Source of the DNA: Planctomycetota bacterium
Lineage (GTDB): Bacteria > Planctomycetota > Planctomycetia > Pirellulales > Pirellulaceae
Assembly (NCBI GenBank): GCA_023417165.1
Contig: JAEZGD010000294.1
Span: 1 to 5,095 of the forward strand
Length of the DNA: 5,095 bases
Direction of reading: 5' to 3'
Positions 1 through 5,095 of this stretch are shown here, one piece after another (position 1 is the first letter of the stretch; each line of letters starts with the position of its first letter). The position numbers and the translations under genes are program-made. Under the pieces are notes generated by a model that saw nothing but the letters and a program-made list of their open reading frames with translations, ran no database searches and was not told the DNA's origin.

Positions 1-189
1 AACCAGCGTTTCATCGTCAGCGCTGCCGCTCACGGTAAATAGCTCGGCCAGCGGCGACTGGCGATTACCGTGAAAAATGGGAAAGTGTTCGATCTCCGCA
101 AGCGACTTATCGCGCAGCGCCTCTGGAGTCAGGCCCTCGACCTCGACAGGGATGGTGGTGGCGGTCTTCAGCGTGAGCGTGCAAGCCAT
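1..189 (-). CDS. fhcC: Formylmethanofuran dehydrogenase/Fhc subunit C, N-terminal fragment (cut by window edge)
   Basis: This minus-strand frame opens with an ATG at 189-187 and stays open to the window edge, giving 63 residues that begin MACTLTLKTATTIPVEVEGL. Visible family features are the short strand-rich start, the segment GLTPEALRDKSLAEIEHFPI (residues 19-38), then HGNRQSPLAELFTVSG (40-55). These match, from memory, the N-terminus of bacterial FhcC and archaeal FmdC/FwdC, where a G-N-R/PL-x-x-F-x-V-x-G stretch precedes a beta-helical GXGXG domain; that domain would lie outside the window. In the family, subunit C belongs to a cytoplasmic complex that handles the formyl group on methanofuran or methylofuran in tetrahydromethanopterin-linked C1 oxidation. 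No strong Shine-Dalgarno precedes the ATG, but the start agrees with the family N-terminus. The gene is divergent from mobA. The assignment rests on a short fragment and could be tested by extending the contig leftwards. Confidence 0.72.
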   Translation of the reverse strand, partial: MACTLTLKTATTIPVEVEGLTPEALRDKSLAEIEHFPIFHGNRQSPLAELFTVSGSADDETLV

Positions 190-222
190 GACGAATCCAG
201 GGAACCGGGGAATGGCCGTTCC

Positions 223-230
223 AGTATACT
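223..230. promoter_or_regulatory. Palindromic AGTATACT with a -10-like hexamer on each strand
   Basis: The 89-bp divergent gap (190-278) contains the perfect palindrome AGTATACT. Read on the plus strand it gives TATACT at 225-230, and on the minus strand TATACT at 228-223, each one base from the sigma-70 consensus TATAAT. The plus hexamer lies 48 bp before the mobA start and the minus hexamer 33 bp before the fhcC-like start, so either could drive its gene. I see no good -35 hexamer at 16-18 bp for either direction, so this is only a candidate shared promoter or operator. Confidence 0.3.
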
Positions 231-278
231 AGCTGGCGGTGGGCCCAACTGGCAGGCAAGCGAGAAGGAAACACGAAC

Positions 279-902
279 ATGCGCATCGGCGGCATTTTGT
301 TGTGTGGCGGCCAAAGCCTGCGCATGGGCGAGCCTAAAGCGTGGTTGCCATTCGGCGAGGAACTGCTGCTGCCGCGTGTCGCGCGCATTCTGTCAGAAGC
401 TGTGGAGCCGATGGTGATCGTCGCTGCGCAGGGCCAATCGCTGCCAGCCTGTCCTGGCCAGCCGCTGATCGTCTGTGACGAGCATCCTGAACGCGGCCCG
501 CTCGAAGGCTTGCGCGCCGGCTTGAAAGCACTCGCGCCGCTGGCCGATGCCGCCTATGTGACCAGCGTCGACGCGCCGCTGTTGGTGCCAGCTTTTGTAC
601 GGCACATGATCGCTCAGCTTGGCGAAGCCGACGTTGTGGTGCCTGTCGAGATGCATGCGGAGCGGCCACTGTATCATCCGCTGGCCGCCGTCTATCGCAC
701 GCGCGTGCTTTCCATGGTGGAACATTTGTTGGCCGCGGATCAACTGCGTCTGACGGGATTATTCGACGCTATCGCCACGAAAGCTGTGCCTGTCGAAACG
801 CTGCGCGCCGTCGATCCGACGCTCGATAGCTTGCGCAATCTTAATACTCCCGCTGACTATCAGGCCGCGCTCGTCGCCGCGGGCTTGAAAGAGAAATCCT
901 GA
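279..902 (+). CDS. mobA: Molybdenum cofactor guanylyltransferase (MobA family)
   Basis: This 207-residue protein has the length and motif order of MobA, which transfers GMP from GTP to Mo-molybdopterin to make the guanine dinucleotide cofactor in the cytoplasm. The nucleotide-binding loop is ILLCGGQSLRMGEPKA (residues 6-21), with the G-G-x-S-x-R-M-G-x-x-K signature and Lys20. Next come D67 and GPLEG (73-77), then TSVDAPLL (95-102), where Asp98 corresponds to the usual metal-binding Asp. PLAAVYR (134-140) and the terminal NLNTPADY (187-194) are also typical. The ATG at 279 is preceded by AGAAGGA at 263-269, a good Shine-Dalgarno at 9-nt spacing. The gene diverges from the fhcC-like gene and ends 192 bp before the next start, so it appears monocistronic. 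The broader NTP-transferase fold includes MocA-like and sugar-nucleotide enzymes, so specificity for GTP and molybdopterin is inferred from motifs. Family membership is secure. Confidence 0.88.
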   Translation: MRIGGILLCGGQSLRMGEPKAWLPFGEELLLPRVARILSEAVEPMVIVAAQGQSLPACPGQPLIVCDEHPERGPLEGLRAGLKALAPLADAAYVTSVDAPLLVPAFVRHMIAQLGEADVVVPVEMHAERPLYHPLAAVYRTRVLSMVEHLLAADQLRLTGLFDAIATKAVPVETLRAVDPTLDSLRNLNTPADYQAALVAAGLKEKS

Positions 903-1037
903 GACAGCATTGCTTGCGATTGGTGCGGCGCGGGTGGGCCACCGTCACCTAACGACGATTGCTTGAAGCGGTGCTTGCCGAGAGCTAAAGCTCCACCGTT
1001 CTGTTCGCACCTTGCTGTACTAAAGCCGCCCATCCAC

Positions 1038-1067
1038 TTGTCAGTCCCTCCCTGATCGCAGTAGATT
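1038..1067 (+). promoter_or_regulatory. Weak candidate promoter upstream of the YceH-like gene
   Basis: TTGTCA (1038-1043) resembles a -35 hexamer and is followed after 18 bp by TAGATT (1062-1067), which matches the -10 consensus at four of six positions. It would place the transcript start about 20 bp before the start codon, upstream of the AAGGA ribosome-binding site. A closer-looking TATAAG at 1079-1084 overlaps that ribosome-binding site and is a poor choice. The rest of the 903-1094 gap shows only a short inverted repeat, GAGCTAAAGCTC (982-993), without a U-tract. Confidence 0.22.
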
Positions 1068-1094
1068 TGCGGGTTCTGTATAAGGATTTTGCAT

Positions 1095-1880
1095 ATGACG
1101 GACGGAACTTCGGCCAAGTGGCAACCGCTCAATAGTCGCCAGCGACGCGTGCTGGGCGTGATGATCGAGAAGGCAAAGACCACGCCAGACGCCTACCCGA
1201 TGACCATCAACGGCATCACCACCGGTTGCAATCAAAAGACCAACCGCGAACCGCTCACCAATTACAGCCAGGACGATGTCGAGCAGATTCTCGATGAGTT
1301 GCGCGGGCTGGGGGCAGTGGTGGAAGTGCAGGGAAGCGGCCGCGTCGCCAAGTACAAGCATCTGATGTACGACTGGCTCGGCGTCGACAAGATCGAGCTG
1401 GCCGTGATGGCCGAGTTGCTCTTGCGCGGCGAGCAGACCGTGGGCGAACTGCGGGGCAGGGCGGCGCGGATGGAAGCGATCGCCGACCTGGCCGCGCTCA
1501 AGCCGGTCGTCGACAGCCTGATGAAAAAGAATCTGGTGATCTCGCTGACGCCGGAAGGACGCGGGCAAGTCGTGTCGCACAACGTCTATAAAGAGCGCGA
1601 ACTGGTCGAACTGCGGGCTCGCTATGCCGGGCATGTGGCGGCCGCTTCCGAGGCGGAAGAAGTCGGCTCCGCAGCGCCGGCCGCTGCGGCTCCGGTACGT
1701 TCGGCGCACGCGACGCCTGCGGCCAGCTTTACGCCGTCCGGCGTTACGAAGGATATGTTCAGCGAACTGGAGCTGGACGTGGCCGCGCTGCGTGCGGATG
1801 TCGCCCGGCTGCGTTTGGAGCTGCGTGATTTGCAGCAACAACTGGGCGTCACGCCGCCATCCGGCGAGTCGCCGGAGTAA
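1095..1880 (+). CDS. YceH/DUF480 family protein (tandem winged-helix)
   Basis: The 261-residue product is a clear member of the YceH (DUF480) family, whose members have two winged-helix domains and no firmly established function. Family hallmarks near the N-terminus are LNSRQRRVLGVMIEKAKTTP, then YPMTINGITTGCNQKTNREP, then a second helix-turn-helix-like half around AELLLRGEQTVGELRGRA. After the conserved core the protein adds an Ala/Pro-rich linker (about residues 180-215). It ends in a Leu/Ala/Arg heptad-like helix, LELDVAALRADVARLRLELR, which probably forms a coiled coil. I chose the ATG at 1095 because AAGGA (1082-1086) lies 8 nt upstream; an in-frame TTG at 1089 would leave only 2 nt to that site. 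No signal peptide or membrane segment is seen, so a cytoplasmic, possibly DNA-binding protein is likely. It converges on the lipoprotein gene with an 18-bp gap. Confidence 0.9.
   Translation: MTDGTSAKWQPLNSRQRRVLGVMIEKAKTTPDAYPMTINGITTGCNQKTNREPLTNYSQDDVEQILDELRGLGAVVEVQGSGRVAKYKHLMYDWLGVDKIELAVMAELLLRGEQTVGELRGRAARMEAIADLAALKPVVDSLMKKNLVISLTPEGRGQVVSHNVYKERELVELRARYAGHVAAASEAEEVGSAAPAAAAPVRSAHATPAASFTPSGVTKDMFSELELDVAALRADVARLRLELRDLQQQLGVTPPSGESPE
1860..1876. terminator. Perfect GC hairpin at the convergent gene junction (possible bidirectional terminator)
   Basis: TCCGGCG (1860-1866) and CGCCGGA (1870-1876) are exact reverse complements separated by a 3-base loop, AGT. The hairpin covers the last codons of the YceH-like gene and ends just before its TAA stop, 23 bp from the stop of the opposing lipoprotein gene. 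Neither strand has a T-run directly after the stem, so this is not a canonical intrinsic terminator. The position between convergent ends is what makes a termination or transcript-end role plausible; it may also be a by-product of GC-rich coding sequence. Confidence 0.3.
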
Positions 1881-1898
1881 GCGGCCGAACCGTCCGAC

Positions 1899-3563
1899 TT
1901 ATTCTTCGACCCACTTCCAGCCGACTTGTTCCTGCAATTCACGCTCGGCAATGATTGCCCAGGGCGTGCCGGGATGGTCGGCGGCGACGCGTTTGAGATA
2001 CGTCTGCGAACGCTCAACTAATTTGTTGATGGCGCTGCCAGCCTGCTCGCTGGTGGCGGCCGGTTCCAGTCGCCAGAGGGTGCTTCCCTCGCGCTCAAAG
2101 TTCTTGCCTTGCTTGAGCAGCGCGAGCATTGTGTTGTAGCCTTCCAAGCGGGCCTTGGCGGCGCACGCACGGCCGAGCGCAACATCGTAGCTGGCTTGCC
2201 AGCGCGGCGAGGTCAGCTTCGCGCGATCCCCTTCGCCGGCGGCGAGCACATCGTAAAGCCGCGCAATGGCTGGCTCCAACTTTGCGACCGCTTGCTGCGC
2301 CTGGTTCAGGTCGCGAGCGAATTGCGCTTCGTTCTGCTTCGTGAAGGTCAAAGCCAACTGCGTCCGCACTTCCGCTCGCGGCAGCTTGCCTGCTTCGACC
2401 AGCGCCCTGGCGGCGGCGTTGCCGTTGAGAATCGCGGCGTACTCGGCAGCGGTGACATAGTCAGGCGCGTAGTTCTTCATCACCTGCTGATCGAACTGGC
2501 GGGCGCGGCCGCTGGGCCATTCGGTGCCTGGCAGGCCAAAGAACGACGATTCGTGCCAGTTGGGACGCACCGCCAGGAACTTGCCTTCGGTCGCCCGAGC
2601 GAGATGTTCGAGCGGGAAGGGGCCGAAGCCGCTATCCATCATTTCCAAGTCGTAGTTGCCGCCGATCGATTCAATCAGAATCCCTTCGACCTGCTGCGAA
2701 TCGGGACCAAACACCACGCCGGGCTGCCCAGGCGTGCGCGATTCGGCTTGCAGATCGCCGAGGTGAGCGCGGCCAAACGGCGCAGGCACGCCCAGGACAT
2801 ACACCGGCGCCACGGCACGCTTGAACGGCGCGATGACATTGTCAACTTCGGCCGCATCATTGCCGACCTCGTCGGTGACCAGCACAAAAATCACTTCGCG
2901 GCGCTGCTGCGTGCGAAACGGCAGGTATTTGTCGCCGGCGGCTTTCATGGCGGCGAAGGTGGCTTCCATGCCTTGCGCATCGGGAGCGATCTTCTCGAAC
3001 GCGGCGATGGCCGCTGCGGCATCGGCGGTAGGTTCGGGCAGTTCATCGACCTTTTCGCCATAGGTGACAATCGCGGTCAGCAGACGCTGCTCTTGGACGT
3101 GTTCCGGCGATTGCTGCTTGCCATAGATCGACTGCACGGCTCCCAACGCTTCCAGCCGCAAGTTTTGCGCGCTCTGGGTGCGATCGACGATCCACACGAC
3201 TAGCGTCGGGCCGTAGTCGACCGACGCTTGAATCGTGTCGACCAGATACTTCGTCACGGCGTTGCTACCGGTCGGCGCGAAGCTCGAACGCGTTTCGAGG
3301 CTGGAACTGGTGTCTCTTGCGCCCGGAGCGGGACGAATGCGCAGCCGCCGGGGCCGATCATCGTCGTCGCTGGAGCGCATCGGCTGTGGCGGCGCTTCCT
3401 GCGACGCTGCTGGCTTGCTGGCAACGCTCTTGGGTTTGACTTTCTTTTTGACAACCTTCTTGGCAGGCTGCGGAGTGGCTACTTCTACTTCTTCGCAGCC
3501 TGTGCATAACGCCACCAGGCACGAACCGATCACAAGGCAAGAAAGGCGGGAAAAGGATCGCAT
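1899..3563 (-). CDS. Putative lipoprotein with a von Willebrand factor A-like domain
   Basis: From the ATG at 3563-3561 the product is 554 residues. MRSFSRL plus a hydrophobic stretch leads to LVALCTGC, a lipobox-like sequence with Cys23 as the probable lipidated residue. An in-frame start 78 bp upstream would bury this signal behind 26 residues, so I reject it. A Lys/Pro/Ala-rich, low-complexity linker (about 28-100) follows. Residues about 115-265 look like a VWA domain: TLVVWIVDRTQSA carries D127-x-T129-x-S131 in the metal-site (MIDAS) position, T202 is a candidate for the middle Thr, and FVLVTDEVGND supplies D231. The usual first motif is DxSxS, so Thr replacing the first Ser is a mild variant. 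Residues about 370-550 are helical, ending in HPGTPWA (530-536) and GWKW (548-551). No Shine-Dalgarno is obvious. It probably faces the periplasm and binds a protein partner; the partner and role are unknown. Confidence 0.85.
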   Translation of the reverse strand: MRSFSRLSCLVIGSCLVALCTGCEEVEVATPQPAKKVVKKKVKPKSVASKPAASQEAPPQPMRSSDDDDRPRRLRIRPAPGARDTSSSLETRSSFAPTGSNAVTKYLVDTIQASVDYGPTLVVWIVDRTQSAQNLRLEALGAVQSIYGKQQSPEHVQEQRLLTAIVTYGEKVDELPEPTADAAAAIAAFEKIAPDAQGMEATFAAMKAAGDKYLPFRTQQRREVIFVLVTDEVGNDAAEVDNVIAPFKRAVAPVYVLGVPAPFGRAHLGDLQAESRTPGQPGVVFGPDSQQVEGILIESIGGNYDLEMMDSGFGPFPLEHLARATEGKFLAVRPNWHESSFFGLPGTEWPSGRARQFDQQVMKNYAPDYVTAAEYAAILNGNAAARALVEAGKLPRAEVRTQLALTFTKQNEAQFARDLNQAQQAVAKLEPAIARLYDVLAAGEGDRAKLTSPRWQASYDVALGRACAAKARLEGYNTMLALLKQGKNFEREGSTLWRLEPAATSEQAGSAINKLVERSQTYLKRVAADHPGTPWAIIAERELQEQVGWKWVEE

Positions 3564-3651
3564 GCTAGTCTCGCGTGGGTGAAAGTCGAAACCGCATTCT
3601 AGCGAATCTCGCGCGGGTTGTGACCTCGTAATTGCACACAACTGGCGTTGC

Positions 3652-3723
3652 GGAGGATTAAAAATGGCCGCGAGTATAAATACTGAGAGGAGTTCTGTTG
3701 GGGCTCCCCATTGGCCAGGCTAG
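3652..3723 (+). other. Possible 19-codon ORF with a strong ribosome-binding site
   Basis: GGAGG (3652-3656) lies 7 nt before an ATG at 3664 that opens MAASINTERSSVGAPHWPG and stops at TAG 3721-3723. The spacing and Shine-Dalgarno match are better than those of several full-length genes here. The peptide has no membrane segment, run of a single amino acid or attenuator-like codon bias. It ends 60 bp before the small membrane protein gene and could be a leader ORF, the remnant of an older gene start, or chance. An inverted repeat, TGGGG-CT-CCCCA (3699-3710), lies inside it. The remainder of the 220-bp gap 3564-3783 shows no clear promoter; TATAAA at 3675-3680 lacks a partner -35. Confidence 0.25.
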
Positions 3724-3783
3724 ACGATTTCAGTAGGACCGATTGTTGGTGTTGACTGGAGTTCGGGAAGGTAAGATGGAGGG

Positions 3784-4044
3784 ATGGAAGAAAGCCGCTC
3801 AGGTTATGCTTGGATTGTCGCAGGCGTGCTGCTATTGCTGCCGCTGGCTTACTACGGAAGTTATCGGGCCATGCTAGAGAAGCATGGCCAGGTATTGTTT
3901 TTCTATGACGGTGGCTCTGACCGGCTAATACGTAAAGAACCCATTTTTCGCATTCAGCATCCAGTTGTCATGGCGGTCTTCACTCCCGCAACATGGGTTG
4001 ATCAAAGAATTCGCCCAGAAACCTGGGAAAATGCACAAGACTAG
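3784..4044 (+). CDS. Small single-pass membrane protein, unknown function
   Basis: This 86-residue protein begins MEESRSGYAW and has one strongly hydrophobic segment at about residues 8-26 (IVAGVLLLLPLAYYGSY). A charged, probably extracytoplasmic part follows, then a second moderately hydrophobic stretch, HPVVMAVFTPATWVDQRIRP (about 59-78), and it ends in ETWENAQD. The pattern of a short membrane anchor plus a P-x-x-W-x-D-x-x-I-R-P-x-x-W tail resembles small planctomycetal hypothetical proteins I remember only loosely, and I cannot name a family. GGGAAGG (3765-3771) is 12 nt upstream of the ATG, and GGAGG (3778-3782) abuts it, so the start is plausible but not decisive. Counted by hand over 3841-4020, GC is about 49 percent, against about 67 percent in a sample of the YceH-like gene. 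This may mean transfer or relaxed constraint. It has no obvious operon partner. Confidence 0.6.
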   Translation: MEESRSGYAWIVAGVLLLLPLAYYGSYRAMLEKHGQVLFFYDGGSDRLIRKEPIFRIQHPVVMAVFTPATWVDQRIRPETWENAQD

Positions 4045-4186
4045 CTTGGCGACCGCCTGCCGACGCCGCGACTGAGGGATACTAAAGCCTACAGTTGAAA
4101 TCCGCGGCGCGCCCCTCGACAATAGCGTTTCCCACGGCCGTCTGCTGTTGACTTGCCCGCCTGCAATCCCCGCTTGGAGCCTTCCT
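4045..4186. other. Intergenic stretch, no supported feature
   Basis: These 142 bp separate the small membrane protein gene from the DUF1080 gene. The only structure seen is a 7-bp inverted repeat, CGCCGCG (4064-4070) with CGCGGCG (4103-4109), around a 32-base loop and with no T-tract. No convincing promoter hexamers were found, although the promoter of the downstream gene presumably lies here. Confidence 0.4.
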
Positions 4187-5095
4187 GTGAAGAAGTTCCC
4201 CGTTGTTGCCGCGCTGGCGCTGGCGCTGCTGTGCTTTCAACTGGCCGCCGCGAAAGGTCCGCAATACACCGATCCTTCGAAGACCGATGCCGACTTCCCC
4301 CTGCAAGGCGAGTACGCTGGCGAAGTCACCACCGCGGACGGCCCGCTCAATTACGGCGTTCAAGTGATCGCGCTCGGGGAAGGTAAGTTTCATGCGGTCG
4401 GCTATCACGGCGGCTTGCCTGGCGATGGCTGGGATCGCAAAGAGAAGATCGAAGTCGATGGCGAAGCGAAGGACGGCATTGTCACGTTCAAGAGCGATTT
4501 AGGAACGGGAATCATCAAGGACGGAGCGTTCACCATCCTCAATGCCGAAGGCAAAGAAGTCGGCAAATTGCGCCGCGTGATGCGCGAAAGCCCAACGATG
4601 GGCGCCAAGCCGCCGGAAGGAGCCATCGTGCTGTTCGACGGCAAGCATGCCGATGCCTGGCAGAATGGCAAACTCGAAGATAACCTGCTGTGCCAGGGCA
4701 CCACCAGCAAGCAAACGTTCGGCAGTCACAAACTGCATATCGAGTTTCGTCTGCCCTATGCGCCGCAAGAGCGCGGGCAGGGACGCGGCAACAGCGGCTT
4801 GTATCTGCAAGGTCGCTACGAAGTGCAGATGCTCGATTCATTCGGACTGAAAGGCGAGCAGAACGAATGCGGCGGGATTTATTCGGTTGCGGCCCCGAGC
4901 TTGAATATGTGCCTGCCGCCACTCGCCTGGCAAACGTACGATGTTGACTACACGGCCGGCGAGTATGACAAAGCAGGCAAGGTCATCAAGAATCCACGCG
5001 TCACCGTGCAGCTTAATGGCGTCGTGATTCACGACGACGTCGAACTTCCCGGCGACCGTAACACGACCGCCGCGACAGTCAAAGCAGGTCCCGAA
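4187..5095 (+). CDS. Secreted DUF1080 (3-keto-disaccharide hydrolase domain) protein, C-terminus cut by window edge
   Basis: A GTG at 4187, preceded by GGAG (4176-4179) at 7-nt spacing, opens a frame that runs to the window end (303 residues, no stop). It starts VKKFPVVAALALALLCFQLA, a typical Sec signal peptide with likely cleavage after Ala22 (AAA before KG). Residues about 35-140 form a domain with LQGEYAGEV, GVQVIALGEGKFHAVGY and GGLPGDGWD, seen in larger planctomycetal DUF1080 proteins. From IVLFDGK (147-153) the DUF1080 fold begins: HIEFRLPY (184-191), RGNSGLYLQGRYEVQMLDS (200-218), CGGIY (228-232), WQTYDVDYT (248-256) and NGVVIHDD (277-284). The family is a concanavalin-like beta-sandwich, recently linked to hydrolysis of 3-keto-glycosides; exact substrate and catalytic activity here are inferred. 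The protein is probably periplasmic or exported. No partner gene is visible before the window ends. Confidence 0.9.
   Translation, partial: MKKFPVVAALALALLCFQLAAAKGPQYTDPSKTDADFPLQGEYAGEVTTADGPLNYGVQVIALGEGKFHAVGYHGGLPGDGWDRKEKIEVDGEAKDGIVTFKSDLGTGIIKDGAFTILNAEGKEVGKLRRVMRESPTMGAKPPEGAIVLFDGKHADAWQNGKLEDNLLCQGTTSKQTFGSHKLHIEFRLPYAPQERGQGRGNSGLYLQGRYEVQMLDSFGLKGEQNECGGIYSVAAPSLNMCLPPLAWQTYDVDYTAGEYDKAGKVIKNPRVTVQLNGVVIHDDVELPGDRNTTAATVKAGPE

Noticed and set aside
70..417. Plus-strand frame of 115 codons across the fhcC-mobA gap
   Set aside because: It covers the start of mobA in another frame and the antisense of the fhcC-like gene, with no coherent protein features.
1089..1094. TTG start for the YceH-like gene
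   Set aside because: It leaves only 2 nt after the AAGGA site, while ATG at 1095 has 8 nt.
1041..1841. Minus-strand open frame of 266 codons opposite the YceH-like gene
   Set aside because: Its His/Gln/Arg-rich translation has no family features, and the plus strand carries a clear YceH protein with a ribosome-binding site.
1624..2139. Plus-strand frame of 171 codons spanning the end of the YceH-like gene and the end of the lipoprotein gene
   Set aside because: It overlaps two well-supported genes in other frames, and its Arg/Pro/Ser-rich translation looks like a frame-shifted reading of them.
2109..3203. Plus-strand open frame of 364 codons opposite the lipoprotein gene
   Set aside because: It lies wholly inside the lipoprotein gene on the other strand. 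Its translation is rich in Arg, Gly and His without recognisable motifs, whereas the minus-strand product has a signal peptide and a VWA-like domain. GC-rich codons commonly leave the antisense frame open.
3420..3500. Lys-rich linker coding region as a possible repeat array
   Set aside because: The A/T-rich run reflects clustered Lys codons (KKVVKKKVKPK) in the lipoprotein linker rather than a DNA repeat.
3561..3641. Upstream in-frame start for the lipoprotein (ATG at 3641)
   Set aside because: It would add 26 polar residues before the signal peptide, which is not how lipoprotein signals are arranged.
4014..4027. Hairpin CCCAG-AAAC-CTGGG followed by AAAA
   Set aside because: It lies inside the coding region of the small membrane protein before its stop and lacks a T-run, so a terminator call is not supported.
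4064..4109. Inverted repeat CGCCGCG/CGCGGCG with a 32-base loop
   Set aside because: A 7-bp GC-only match at that distance is expected by chance in GC-rich DNA, and no T-tract follows.

Overview
The window most likely comes from a planctomycete (Planctomycetota, perhaps Pirellulales-like). It is GC-rich and gene-dense. The case rests on three things: the N-terminus of a bacterial formylmethanofuran dehydrogenase/formyltransferase-hydrolase subunit C (C1-transfer pathway), a secreted DUF1080 (3-keto-disaccharide hydrolase domain) protein, and a lipoprotein ending in a HPGTPWA...GWKW tail that I recall from planctomycetal proteins. Taxonomy below phylum cannot be settled from the sequence alone.

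Layout. At the left edge, a truncated minus-strand gene (1-189) encodes the first 63 residues of an FhcC-like subunit. It is divergent from mobA (279-902, plus), a MobA-type nucleotidyltransferase with a clear Shine-Dalgarno. The 89-bp gap between them holds a perfect palindrome, AGTATACT, that gives a TATACT -10-like hexamer on each strand. After a 192-bp gap comes a YceH/DUF480 family protein (1095-1880, plus). It converges, with only an 18-bp gap, on a large minus-strand lipoprotein with a von Willebrand factor A-like domain (1899-3563). A perfect 7-bp GC hairpin lies at the end of the yceH-like gene. The next 220 bp separate the lipoprotein from a small single-pass membrane protein (3784-4044, plus) and contain a possible 19-codon ORF with a good ribosome-binding site. 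After a further 142-bp gap, a GTG-started secreted DUF1080 protein (4187 to the right edge, incomplete) fills the rest.

How the genes relate. The only pair with a plausible functional link is fhcC-like/mobA: C1 oxidation through a formylmethanofuran-type complex and a transferase that makes molybdopterin dinucleotide cofactor. That link is uncertain, because characterised bacterial Fhc complexes are thought to have lost the pterin cofactor. The other genes look like independent single-gene units: a putative regulator, an envelope lipoprotein, a small membrane protein and a secreted carbohydrate-active protein. I see no mobile element, CRISPR array, tRNA or rRNA, and no convincing new multi-gene system.
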